From NCBI GenBank assembly GCA_038405045.1, contig JBBZIV010000002.1, forward strand, positions 124,001 to 188,000: a stretch of 64,000 nucleotides of DNA, in the 5' to 3' direction. Source of the stretch: Sporobacter sp038405045. Its GTDB lineage: Bacteria; Bacillota; Clostridia; Oscillospirales; Oscillospiraceae. The position numbers were made by a program, and so were the translations under genes. Below the pieces are notes generated by a model, which was not told where the DNA came from, made no database searches, and worked only from the letters and a program-made list of their open reading frames with translations. Below, piece by piece: positions 15,648 to 23,813 of the stretch (the stretch's first letter is position 1; each line of letters opens with the position of its first letter).

Positions 15648-16058
15648 ATTAAAAGTCTTTTTTGCATACCAAATTTTGTCCTAATCGTTTTGGGGGCATT
15701 GCTCGGTACGGCGACGGCTTTGGTCTGGTATTACGGGTTTATCCAGTATGTTCGTGAGATGATTCCCTATGCGCTGGCTTTCGGCGTCATTCTCTTTGTT
15801 ATGACAGCTATTCTTAAAGCCAGATGCGGCAACATGGCCGAGGGGATTTGCCTCACGTCGACCTGCTCGAGCCTTCGCAAATATTCTCTCGTTATCCTGA
15901 TCAGCGCAGCCATCTTTATCGTTTTTTCGATGATAGTCCTTGCGACATTTCTGCCGCTGTTAGTCAGATTGATTCTGGCGTTTATCGGCTCGATATCGTT
16001 CTGGACGATGTTGTTTGAATTTGTTGCAATGCTGTTTTGCATGCTGTACAGGCGCTGA
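15648..16058 (+). CDS. Small integral membrane protein, apparent ATT start
   Basis: About 136 residues with four hydrophobic segments: FVLIVLGALLGTATALVW, MIPYALAFGVILFVMTAIL, LVILISAAIFIVFSMIVLA and LILAFIGSISFWTMLFEFVA. The family is not recognised. A strong GGGAGGTG lies 8-10 nt before an in-frame ATT AAA AGT at 15648, and the reading from there gives a natural hydrophobic start. The nearest normal start is a TTG at 15690, which has no ribosome site and would cut into the first membrane helix. A terminator follows the stop, so the gene is a single unit ahead of the polysaccharide operon. Confidence 0.6.
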   Translation: MKSLFCIPNFVLIVLGALLGTATALVWYYGFIQYVREMIPYALAFGVILFVMTAILKARCGNMAEGICLTSTCSSLRKYSLVILISAAIFIVFSMIVLATFLPLLVRLILAFIGSISFWTMLFEFVAMLFCMLYRR

Positions 16059-16063
16059 CGGCC

Positions 16064-16095
16064 AAAGGCTTTTTCATATTCATGGAAAAGCCTTT
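16064..16095 (+). terminator. Hairpin after the small membrane protein gene
   Basis: AAAGGCTTTTTCAT / ATGGAAAAGCCTTT with a tight loop, 5 bp after the stop. It separates this gene from the following operon, though no strong T-run follows on the plus side. Confidence 0.55.
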
Positions 16096-16128
16096 ACTTA
16101 ATAGGTGCTACATGAAAGGGTGAGATAT

Positions 16129-16779
16129 TTGGAAGATCTCATTATCTACGGCGCGGGGGATCTGGGCCGAGAATTTTTATGGCTTGCAGCCACATGCCTG
16201 CCGGGCTTTTGTCTCTTGGGCTTTCTGGATGACGCACTCCTACCTGGAACTGTTATATCGCACTATCCTGTTCTTGGGAATGCGACATATTTTGAATGCT
16301 ATTTTACGCCGACTGCCGTTATATGTGCCGTCGGCGCGCCCAGCGACAAAAAGCGCATCGTTCAAGCGCTGAAGCGGCTCCCGTTTATTAGGTTTCCGGC
16401 TGCCGTCCACCCGTCCGCCATTCTTGCCGATAGGGCCAAGCTGGGGGAGGGATCCGTTGTCGGCCCCTTATGTACGGTCTCGGTCGACACGATTGTCGGC
16501 AGCCACGTACTCATTAATCAAGGCTGCGCCGTCGGCCATCACGGCTATATTGGCGATTACGCGATGCTGGCACCGGGCTGCCATCTGGGTGGCCATGTTT
16601 CGGTGGGGGAGGGGGCTGTCCTCGGCGTCGGATGCTCAATCAAACCCGGCGTTGTCATCGGGGAATACGCTGTTATTGGTGCAGGAGCCGCTGTCGTATG
16701 CGATATCCCGGCTTACTGCACGGCCGTTGGTGTTCCGGCAAGGCCGCGTGATGATCGTACCGGTGAACATGATTTATAG
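16129..16779 (+). CDS. PglD/NeuD-like sugar O/N-acetyltransferase
   Basis: A 216-residue left-handed beta-helix acyltransferase. The N-terminus has a small Rossmann unit (IIYGAGDLGREF, then ICAVGAPSDKKRI), followed by hexapeptide repeats with the catalytic-region histidines in CAVGHHGYIGDYAMLAPGCH and a closing VGVPARP. This is the PglD/NeuD/PerB architecture that acetylates UDP-4-amino sugars or sialic acids. TTG at 16129 is chosen because AAAGGGTG lies 7 nt upstream. With the 4,6-dehydratase and the following PglC-like gene, a bacillosamine-like initiating sugar is likely (inference). Confidence 0.85.
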   Translation: MEDLIIYGAGDLGREFLWLAATCLPGFCLLGFLDDALLPGTVISHYPVLGNATYFECYFTPTAVICAVGAPSDKKRIVQALKRLPFIRFPAAVHPSAILADRAKLGEGSVVGPLCTVSVDTIVGSHVLINQGCAVGHHGYIGDYAMLAPGCHLGGHVSVGEGAVLGVGCSIKPGVVIGEYAVIGAGAAVVCDIPAYCTAVGVPARPRDDRTGEHDL

Positions 16780-17407
16780 GCGGGTTGTTAAGCGGCCGCT
16801 GGACGTGGCCTTGTCGAGCCTTGCGCTGCTGCTCTTTTCCCCCGTGATGGCTGTGACGGCGATTTGCATCGGATTGACGCTGGGAAAACCGATTCTCTTC
16901 CGCCAGACGCGGATTGGGAAGGATGAGAAAGCATTTATGATGCTCAAGTTCAGGACGCTGACGGATCAAAAAGATGATGACGGCACACTGCTTTGCGATC
17001 ACCGGCGTCTGACACAGTTAGGACGATTTTTACGCGGGACGGGACTTGATGAGCTGCCTGAACTCGTCAATATAATCCGGGGCGATATGTCCCTCGTCGG
17101 GCCGCGCCCGCTTTTAACGGGTTATCTGCCGTACTTTACAGCTGCTGAACGGGCACGCCATCGGGTGCGGGGCGGGCTTATTCCGCCGGAGGTGCTGTAT
17201 GGCAATATCCGGCCGACATGGGCAGAGCAGCTTCAATATGAAGCCGATTATGCGGCCAATGTTTCTTTTTTGCAGGATGCACGGATTTTTTTAAAAGCCC
17301 TATGGGGGCTGTTTCATCGAAAAAACACGGATTACGGCGGCTACGTCCGTCGGCAGCTGTCGGCAGAGCGTCAAAGCAGCATGGCAGAAGGGGGCGAGCA
17401 CCGTTAA
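16769..17407 (+). CDS. PglC-like monotopic phosphoglycosyl transferase
   Basis: A 212-residue initiating sugar transferase. It has the single re-entrant hydrophobic helix after KRPLDVALSS, the basic FRQTRIGKD box, MMLKFRTL, the catalytic-region GTGLDELPELVNII (Asp-Glu dyad) and GDMSLVGPRPLL. It moves a sugar phosphate from a UDP-sugar to undecaprenyl phosphate at the inner membrane face, starting each repeat unit. The ATG at 16769 fits family N-termini; ATG at 16751 is the alternative. Either way it overlaps the acetyltransferase gene. Confidence 0.9.
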   Translation: MIYRRVVKRPLDVALSSLALLLFSPVMAVTAICIGLTLGKPILFRQTRIGKDEKAFMMLKFRTLTDQKDDDGTLLCDHRRLTQLGRFLRGTGLDELPELVNIIRGDMSLVGPRPLLTGYLPYFTAAERARHRVRGGLIPPEVLYGNIRPTWAEQLQYEADYAANVSFLQDARIFLKALWGLFHRKNTDYGGYVRRQLSAERQSSMAEGGEHR

Positions 17408-18620
17408 AATTCTTCTGATTACAGCCGCCTGGCCGCCGCGCGGAGAACAAAATCTCTACACCGATCTGATAGAGACATTTTGTGATATGGGGCATGAGAT
17501 GACGGTTGCCGCCGTGGGAATACACGCGGAAAAGCCCGGCCAGCACCCTGAAAAGTATTGCCGTGTACTGGCGGTGAAAACAAGGCCGCTCCAGAAAACC
17601 GGAAAATACAGAAAAGTTTTGTTCTCCTTTTTCGCCGGGCTCCAGCTTGCTCACGCCGTCTTCCGAAATTTCAAGCGGGAGCCGGTTGATCTGATTATTT
17701 TTTCAACGCCGCCGATTACGCTGCTCCCCGGCGTGCTGCTAATCAAAAGGCATTTAAAGGCGCCCTTATATCTTCTGTTAAAAGACATCTGGCCGGACGA
17801 CACGGTCGGCATCGGCGGCATGCGGGAAGGCGGCATTGTTTGGCGTGTTTTTCGTTTTCTGGCTAATCGCACATACCGGGCGGCTGATTTTATCGGCTGC
17901 ATGTCGGAGGCTTCGGTCCGATATCTCCGGCTGCACTATCCCGAGCTGCCGTCAGAGAAGGTGGAAGTTTGCCCAAACAGCAGAAAAAGCAGGGAGCGCC
18001 TGCCGGTAGACCGACAGACCGTCCGGCGTCAGTATGGGATACCAGACTCGGCGCTTGTGATTATTTATGGCGGCAATCTGGGCAAGGCACAGGGTATTGA
18101 GTTTCTCATCGATATTGCCATAGCGTACCGGAATGATTTGACGGCGTTCTTTTTAATTGTCGGCACCGGGACCGAGGTGTTGGCTTTAAAGCGCGGCCTA
18201 CTGACTGCTGACGCGCCGAATGTACGGCTGCTCCCCGCTTTGCCGAGCCCCGATTATGAGGCGCTCGCGGCTTCGTGCGACGTGGGGCTTGTTTTGCTCC
18301 ATCCGTTGGGGCGGGTGCCGAATTTTCCGTCACGCCTGCTCTCTTACCTGATGGCCGGTCTTCCCGTCATTGTCGCCGCGGACGACGCAACAGATATGGG
18401 AGACATTGTTGAGCGCCATCAATGCGGCTTCAAATGCCGTAACGGGGACCTCTCGCGCTTTAAACAGGTTGTTGAAGCATTAAAGGATGAAAAGAAGCGG
18501 TTGGATATGGGGCGACAATCGTATCGATTATTTAAAACGCACTATACAACAGCGGTAAGCTGTGCGGCCATTCTGCGCCATTTCGGCGCATCCGTCAAAG
18601 AAGAAAGCCATGACGCTTAA
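17403..18620 (+). CDS. GT4 glycosyltransferase, WbuB-like, apparent GTT start
   Basis: 405 residues if read from GTT at 17403. The sequence VKILLITAAWPPRGEQNLY is a complete family N-terminus, and AAGGGGG lies 8 nt upstream, but no ATG, GTG or TTG occurs in frame until 17487, which would delete the first beta-strand. The middle has LLKDIWPDDTVGIGG as in WbuB-type enzymes. The C-terminal half has YGGNLGKAQGIEFL, VGTGTE and PSRLLSYLMAGLPVI. WbuB of E. coli O26 transfers FucNAc, so this enzyme may use the UDP-L-FucNAc made by the divergent operon (inference). It overlaps the preceding stop by 5 bp. Confidence 0.82.
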   Translation, partial: VKILLITAAWPPRGEQNLYTDLIETFCDMGHEMTVAAVGIHAEKPGQHPEKYCRVLAVKTRPLQKTGKYRKVLFSFFAGLQLAHAVFRNFKREPVDLIIFSTPPITLLPGVLLIKRHLKAPLYLLLKDIWPDDTVGIGGMREGGIVWRVFRFLANRTYRAADFIGCMSEASVRYLRLHYPELPSEKVEVCPNSRKSRERLPVDRQTVRRQYGIPDSALVIIYGGNLGKAQGIEFLIDIAIAYRNDLTAFFLIVGTGTEVLALKRGLLTADAPNVRLLPALPSPDYEALAASCDVGLVLLHPLGRVPNFPSRLLSYLMAGLPVIVAADDATDMGDIVERHQCGFKCRNGDLSRFKQVVEALKDEKKRLDMGRQSYRLFKTHYTTAVSCAAILRHFGASVKEESHDA

Positions 18621-19296
18621 AACGCTTCTTTTGAAGTCCCCCGGCCTGATGGCGCTTTGTGCGGCCGTTTACAGACTATTTGGGTTTAATGGCATCCGAA
18701 TAAAAGGAAAAGAGAACGTCATATATCAACAAAGCGGCTTTGTCAGACAGACAAAATTTAAGCTGCTAGGCAATCGGAACAGCGTGATCATCGGTCCGTA
18801 CTGCCATATCAGCAATTGCCGGTTTTTTATATCCGGCTGCGGCAACATGATGATCCTGCACGAGCGCGTCACAGCCGACGGCAGTGACTTTTATATGGAG
18901 GACGACGGGGGCGTCATCGAAATCGGCGCCGGTACCGTTATCAACGCAGGATCACATCTGGCCTGCATCGAAGGAACACATCTGACGCTCGGCAGAGATT
19001 GTCTTCTGTCGTCCGACGTTGTGATAAGGACGGGCGACAGCCACGCCCTTGTTGACCAAAACGGCGTACGGATTAATGCCTCGCGCGATGTGACACTCGG
19101 CGACCGTGTCTGGGCCGGGCACCGCGTAACCTTTTTAAAAGGTTCGGGCGTCGGATCGGATAGTGTTGCTGCGACAAACGCCGTCGTCACGAAATTATTT
19201 ACAGAATCCAATATCGTCATTGGGGGCAACCCGGCGGCCGTTATCCGTCGGGAGATCACCTGGGCGCCGGAGCGGAAAACGGGGATTAATGCATGA
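18610..19296 (+). CDS. Hexapeptide-repeat acyltransferase
   Basis: A 228-residue acyltransferase of the left-handed beta-helix class. After ~55 residues come repeats around VIIGPYCHISNCRF, MILHERVTADG, IEIGAGTVINAGSHL and a likely active-site histidine in GDSHALVDQNG. The C-terminus has VWAGHRVTFLKGSGVGSDSV and GGNPAAVIRR. Such enzymes O-acetylate sugars of surface polysaccharides. The ATG at 18610 overlaps the upstream gene by 11 bp, and the stop overlaps the next ATG by 4 bp. Confidence 0.82.
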   Translation: MTLKTLLLKSPGLMALCAAVYRLFGFNGIRIKGKENVIYQQSGFVRQTKFKLLGNRNSVIIGPYCHISNCRFFISGCGNMMILHERVTADGSDFYMEDDGGVIEIGAGTVINAGSHLACIEGTHLTLGRDCLLSSDVVIRTGDSHALVDQNGVRINASRDVTLGDRVWAGHRVTFLKGSGVGSDSVAATNAVVTKLFTESNIVIGGNPAAVIRREITWAPERKTGINA

Positions 19297-20282
19297 GCAC
19301 GGCACAGACAAGAGAATACCTCTATATCGTCAAAGCGCTGGCGCTCTTCAGTATCGTCTGCGCGCACTGCGGCGTTTTGCCCGATAACGCCGGGGCGGGC
19401 GGCAAAACGGCCGTTCTTGTTATGCTCAGTGTTGGCGCTAGTGGTGTCGGCGTTTTTCTACTCGTCGCCGGTTACCTTTTTTACGGCAGCCGAAAGTCGG
19501 CGCGCGCTTTCTTTCAAGGGAAGGTCACGTCGTTGGTTGCTCCATGGCTCGTTTGCGGAACGGTTGATTACCTCTATGTCGCGCTGCGAAAAGGCGGCCT
19601 GGGGTTGACCGACTGGTTTCTTGCGCTGACTTGTAAAAGCCATTATTACTTCCTCACGGTTTTGTTCGCTTGCTATATTGTTTTCTTTTACATCCGCGGG
19701 CGCCGTTTTGAAGGAGTGGCTCTGTTCTGCCTTGCCGTGCTGTCCGTCACGAGCATCACATTGACCGGTGCGGGTATTTTGAAGCTCAACCCTTATATCA
19801 ATCCGTTCAATTGGTTTATCTATTTTATCCTTGGGGTCACTTTGAAAAAATATGCGCTGCTGAACAGCATCGTCAGCTTTTGTAAAAAAGGTATATGGCT
19901 CCTCGCGTTGTGTTCTGGACTTGCCATATTTTTGCCCGTTTCCGGCGGTTTGCATATCGACTACTGGCAAAACGCCGCCATACCCACGGAACTGCTCGCC
20001 ATTCTGACAATTTTGGGCTTTGCCGCGCGGCTTCAAAAACAAAAACCGGCGTCTTTACCGGTGCAGATTGGAAAGCGGTCTTTTTCGGTCTATCTCATTC
20101 ATATGATACCGGCCGGTCTTGTCGTCAGGCTGACGAGCTACGTGGATTTTTGGCCCGTGCTCTTTCTAAGACCGTTCATCGTCATCACGCTGTCGCTCGC
20201 CGCCATCGGCCTGTGCCGGTTGACGGCGCGGAAACGAGGTGTTTTAAAAACAGCCGATATCCTCATCGGGGTGCGGGAATGA
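19293..20282 (+). CDS. Acyltransferase-3 family membrane protein
   Basis: A 329-residue integral membrane protein with about ten hydrophobic segments. It begins REYLYIVKALALFSIVCAHCG, matching the acyltransferase-3 N-terminal helix, although the usual helix-1 basic/His residues are only partly conserved. Later segments include YYFLTVLFACYIVFFYI and SFSVYLIHMIPAGLVVR. The family carries acyl groups across the membrane and acetylates glycans outside or at the membrane. ATGA overlap with the previous gene implies coupled translation. Confidence 0.82.
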   Translation: MSTAQTREYLYIVKALALFSIVCAHCGVLPDNAGAGGKTAVLVMLSVGASGVGVFLLVAGYLFYGSRKSARAFFQGKVTSLVAPWLVCGTVDYLYVALRKGGLGLTDWFLALTCKSHYYFLTVLFACYIVFFYIRGRRFEGVALFCLAVLSVTSITLTGAGILKLNPYINPFNWFIYFILGVTLKKYALLNSIVSFCKKGIWLLALCSGLAIFLPVSGGLHIDYWQNAAIPTELLAILTILGFAARLQKQKPASLPVQIGKRSFSVYLIHMIPAGLVVRLTSYVDFWPVLFLRPFIVITLSLAAIGLCRLTARKRGVLKTADILIGVRE

Positions 20283-21496
20283 ACGTTTTAATGATCAATT
20301 CAGACAGCGGCATCGGCAGTACGGGTCGAATTGCCGACGATTTGTGCCACGCGCTGATAAAACGCGGTCATTGCTGCCTTCTGGCCTATGGCCGCAAAAA
20401 CGCGGGGGAAAATCCGGACGCCATCAGAGTTGGGAGCCAATGGGACGTTTTATGGCACACGCTTCAAACCCGACTGCTTGACGCCCAAGGCCTTTGTTCA
20501 AAAAGCGCTACACGCGCCTTTTTAAAAGAAGCAGCAAAGTTTTCGCCTGACGTGATCCATCTGCACAATCTCCACGGCAGCTATATCAACATACCGCTGC
20601 TTTTTCATTGGCTGAAGGAGCTGAATAAGCCCGTTGTCTGGACGCTGCACGACTGCTGGCCGCTGACGGGGCACTGCACCAATTTTACGGCAATCGGCTG
20701 CCGCCGCTGGGAAACGGGCTGTCAAAGCTGCCCGCAGCGGCAGGCATACCCGAAAAGCTGGCTTGTTGACCGAAGTGCCCAAAATATGGCGCTGAAAAGG
20801 CGCCTGTTCACATCACTCGACAAGATGACGCTTGTTCCGGTGTCGCAGTGGCTTTCGCAGCAGGCAGCACAATCCTTTCTTGGCGGTTGTGAGCGGCGCG
20901 TCATCCCCAACGGCGTCGACCGGCGCATTTTCGCGCCGACTAAAAGCGATTTCAGAGCCCGTTATAATCTGGGCGGCAAGACAATCCTACTCGGGGCGGC
21001 GTCCGTTTGGAGCCCGTGGAAAGGCCTATCCATGTTCAACGCGCTTTCGGCGCGTCTGGACGAAACATACCAAATCATCCTCGTTGGTGTGACGCAGGCG
21101 CAAAAGAAGAAGCTTTCAAAAAAAATTATGACGTTCGAGCACATTCAAGATCCGCAAGAACTCGCGAACGTCTATTCGGCCACCGATATTTTTCTCAATC
21201 CATCTGTAGAGGAGTCGTTCGGCCTCGTTGCGCTCGAGGCGCTTGCCTGCGGCATACCGGTCATTTCTAACAGCTTTTCGGCAAACCCGGAACTTATAAC
21301 GCCGACCTGCGGACTTGTTCTCGGCGATGTTTCTGCCGCGGCTTTTGCACAGGCCGTCAAAAAGCTGCAAATAAACCCCTTCAAACAGGCGGACTGCCTT
21401 AAACGCGCATCGGCGTTTGACAAAGAAATCATGCTGGCGCGGTATCTTGATTTGTATGAAACACTTTATGAAAAGGCGGGCCGATTAAATGGATAA
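20279..21496 (+). CDS. GT4 family glycosyltransferase
   Basis: A 405-residue GT-B enzyme. The N-terminal domain has MINSDSGIGSTGRIADDL, VIHLHNLHGSYINI and VVWTLHDCWPLTGHC, the last followed by a cysteine-rich loop (CRRWETGCQSCPQR) common to this subfamily. The C-terminal donor domain has VIPNGVDRRIF, LGAASVWSPWKGL and NPSVEESFGLVALEALACG, with the E-x7-E motif. It probably adds one sugar of the repeat unit. The ATG overlaps the upstream stop by 4 bp. Confidence 0.9.
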   Translation: MNVLMINSDSGIGSTGRIADDLCHALIKRGHCCLLAYGRKNAGENPDAIRVGSQWDVLWHTLQTRLLDAQGLCSKSATRAFLKEAAKFSPDVIHLHNLHGSYINIPLLFHWLKELNKPVVWTLHDCWPLTGHCTNFTAIGCRRWETGCQSCPQRQAYPKSWLVDRSAQNMALKRRLFTSLDKMTLVPVSQWLSQQAAQSFLGGCERRVIPNGVDRRIFAPTKSDFRARYNLGGKTILLGAASVWSPWKGLSMFNALSARLDETYQIILVGVTQAQKKKLSKKIMTFEHIQDPQELANVYSATDIFLNPSVEESFGLVALEALACGIPVISNSFSANPELITPTCGLVLGDVSAAAFAQAVKKLQINPFKQADCLKRASAFDKEIMLARYLDLYETLYEKAGRLNG

Positions 21497-23813
21497 CATC
21501 CTTTGGCTGACGAATATCCCCGCGCCGTACAGAGTTGATTTTTTCAACGCGCTTGGGAGCGGGTGCGCGCTGACCGTGCTTTTTGAAAAGAAAGCGTCCG
21601 GAGAGCGGGACCGGCGTTGGGTTTTCAGCAGTTTTAAGACATTCACCGGCATTTTTTTAAAGGGCGTATCCATCAGACCGGATATGGCATTTTGCCCAGG
21701 CGTTATTAGGCATCTGAGAAGAAGGGACTATGATGGCGTCGTTATCAGCAATCCGCTAACGCCGACAGGCATACTCGCCGTCGCCTGGTTAAAATTATTG
21801 AAGCGCTCTTACATGATTGAGGGTGACGGCGGGTTATACAAAAAGGGCAACTGGCTCCGCGCCTTTGTCAAAAAGCGGATTTTTGGAGGCGCGGCGGTTT
21901 GTTTCAGCACCGGTGACAGCCACGACGCGTACTTCCTGTCAAACGGTGCCCGTGAGGACGCGCTTTGCCGCTACCATTTCACATCCCTTTATGAAAGGGA
22001 CATCCGCAGCGCCCCGCCATCCGACGCTGAAAAAGGAGCGCTCCGCCGCGCTCATGGAATCCCGGAGGCGAAAATGGTTTTAACCGTTGGGCGGTTTGTC
22101 CCCGGAAAGGGCTTTGAATGCCTGCTCGGTGCCTGCCGGTATTTAGACAGGGATACCGGCATCTATCTGATCGGCGGACAGCCGACGGCGGAGTACCGAC
22201 GTCTTCTGGCGGCAACCGGACACTGTAACATTCATTTTCTTGATTTTATGGGCAAAGAGAAAATTAATTGTTATTTTGACATGGCCGATGTGTTTGTCCT
22301 GCCGACACGAGCAGACGTCTGGGGCCTTGTTGTCAGCGAGGCGATGGCGCGCGGCCTGCCCGTCGTTACGACAGACGCCTGTGGTGCGGGCGCTGCGCTT
22401 ATTACAAACGGCGAAAACGGCTATATCATCCCGGCTGGTGATGAAAAAGCGCTGGCAGAACAGCTTTTGTACTTGTTAAATCATGACGGGGTACGGCACG
22501 GCATGGCCGAAAAATGCTTGCAGCGCATCCGGGGCTACACTATTGAGACGATGGCTGCCGAGCATCTTGAGAAGTTTAGAGAGCGCTGCCGGACAACGCT
22601 TATTTTTCTGGGTGCCCTTGCCGGAAAAGACGGGGCCGAAGCGCGCTCGGGCGGGTCTGTGGCAGGCAATGCCATGCAGCTAAATCTTTTAAAGCACCTC
22701 TCGGCCTTAAGAGATTTTAATATTGAGGTTCTGGCACTGCAAACCATTGGGGCCTATCCGAAGGATAAAACATTTTTTTCCGCACGGCATTACGAAACGG
22801 TGCTTGATGACACGCGTTTGACGGTGGAATTCGTTCCATTCCTCAATATCCCACTCATTAAGCAGCTCTGGCAGGCCTTAGCGCTTTGCCGCCGGGCAAA
22901 ACAAATCGCGCGCCGGGCCGGAAATGTCATCGTCCTGTCCTACAACCTCTATCCGCAAACGGGACTGCCGCTACTGTCTATGAAAAAACACTGGCATGTC
23001 GCCGCACTCCTTGCCGACCTGCCCTTCGATGACCGGACAGACAGGCCGTTTCCCGGCAGGCTTTTGTTGGGGATCTTTAATGCCTTGACGAAGAAGATTA
23101 TTGCCGCCTGCCCGAACCTGATCGTCCTGAATCGGCACGCCGCCGAGCAATACAATCCCAATGCCCGTTTCATCGTCATGGAAGGCGGCGTGGATCATGT
23201 CAACGACGACGGATATCCCGCAAATAAAACAACCGGACAAAGAAGAATCGTGTATTCTGGCAGCCTCACGGCCTATAACGGCATCTCCGCCCTGATGGAC
23301 GCAATGGCGCTAGTTGAACACAGCGATGTGCGCCTTCATATATATGGTAAGGGACAGCTTGAGTCCGCTGTTCGCAACAGGGCGAGCATGATGGCGAACG
23401 TGTACTATGACGGCAGCCTCAAGAACGCCGAAATACGTGCCGTCCAGAAAGACGCCTGGCTTTTAATTAATCCCCGGCTTGTTGACGACCCAATTGCACA
23501 GGTAACGTTTCCGTCAAAAATCCTGGAATACATGCAAAGTGGCACACCGGTACTCACAACTCGTTTGAACGGCTTTCATGAGGCGTATAACGACAAGCTC
23601 TTTTTCATTCAAGGTTTGGGAAAAGCGCCGGAGATTGCCGAGGCAATCAATCACCTTGCCGACTTAGATGAGGCCACTTTAGCCGACACGGCTGAGAAAG
23701 CAAAAAACTTTGTATGCAGCAGTAAAACGTGGGCCGTTCAGGCAAGAAAAGTAAACGAATTTTTAAAGGATATCGGCAATGGAAGAAATGGTGTTGGCGA
23801 ACCGAGATCATGA
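21489..23813 (+). CDS. Fusion of two GT4 glycosyltransferases
   Basis: A 774-residue protein made of two complete GT-B units. Unit 1 (about 1-366) starts NILWLTNIPAPYRVDFFNAL, with TVGRFVPGKGFECLL and LPTRADVWGLVVSEAMARG. Unit 2 (about 368-774) starts TTLIFLGALAGKD, resembling the N-termini of stand-alone GT4 enzymes, with NLIVLNRHAAEQ, VYSGSLTAYNGI and FPSKILEYMQSGTPVL. The linker is only a few residues, near nucleotide 22590, and no internal start or ribosome site is visible. Fusion implies two consecutive transfers by one polypeptide. It overlaps neighbours on both sides. Confidence 0.88.
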   Translation: MDNILWLTNIPAPYRVDFFNALGSGCALTVLFEKKASGERDRRWVFSSFKTFTGIFLKGVSIRPDMAFCPGVIRHLRRRDYDGVVISNPLTPTGILAVAWLKLLKRSYMIEGDGGLYKKGNWLRAFVKKRIFGGAAVCFSTGDSHDAYFLSNGAREDALCRYHFTSLYERDIRSAPPSDAEKGALRRAHGIPEAKMVLTVGRFVPGKGFECLLGACRYLDRDTGIYLIGGQPTAEYRRLLAATGHCNIHFLDFMGKEKINCYFDMADVFVLPTRADVWGLVVSEAMARGLPVVTTDACGAGAALITNGENGYIIPAGDEKALAEQLLYLLNHDGVRHGMAEKCLQRIRGYTIETMAAEHLEKFRERCRTTLIFLGALAGKDGAEARSGGSVAGNAMQLNLLKHLSALRDFNIEVLALQTIGAYPKDKTFFSARHYETVLDDTRLTVEFVPFLNIPLIKQLWQALALCRRAKQIARRAGNVIVLSYNLYPQTGLPLLSMKKHWHVAALLADLPFDDRTDRPFPGRLLLGIFNALTKKIIAACPNLIVLNRHAAEQYNPNARFIVMEGGVDHVNDDGYPANKTTGQRRIVYSGSLTAYNGISALMDAMALVEHSDVRLHIYGKGQLESAVRNRASMMANVYYDGSLKNAEIRAVQKDAWLLINPRLVDDPIAQVTFPSKILEYMQSGTPVLTTRLNGFHEAYNDKLFFIQGLGKAPEIAEAINHLADLDEATLADTAEKAKNFVCSSKTWAVQARKVNEFLKDIGNGRNGVGEPRS

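Noticed and set aside
17403..17487. Frameshift between the phosphoglycosyl transferase and the following GT4 gene
   Set aside because: Both proteins are complete in their own frames and overlap by 5 bp. The only oddity is the start codon.
19458..20042. A 194-codon open frame antisense to the acyltransferase-3 gene
   Set aside because: It is rich in Gln/Lys/Arg as expected from the reverse of a membrane-protein gene and has no start signals.
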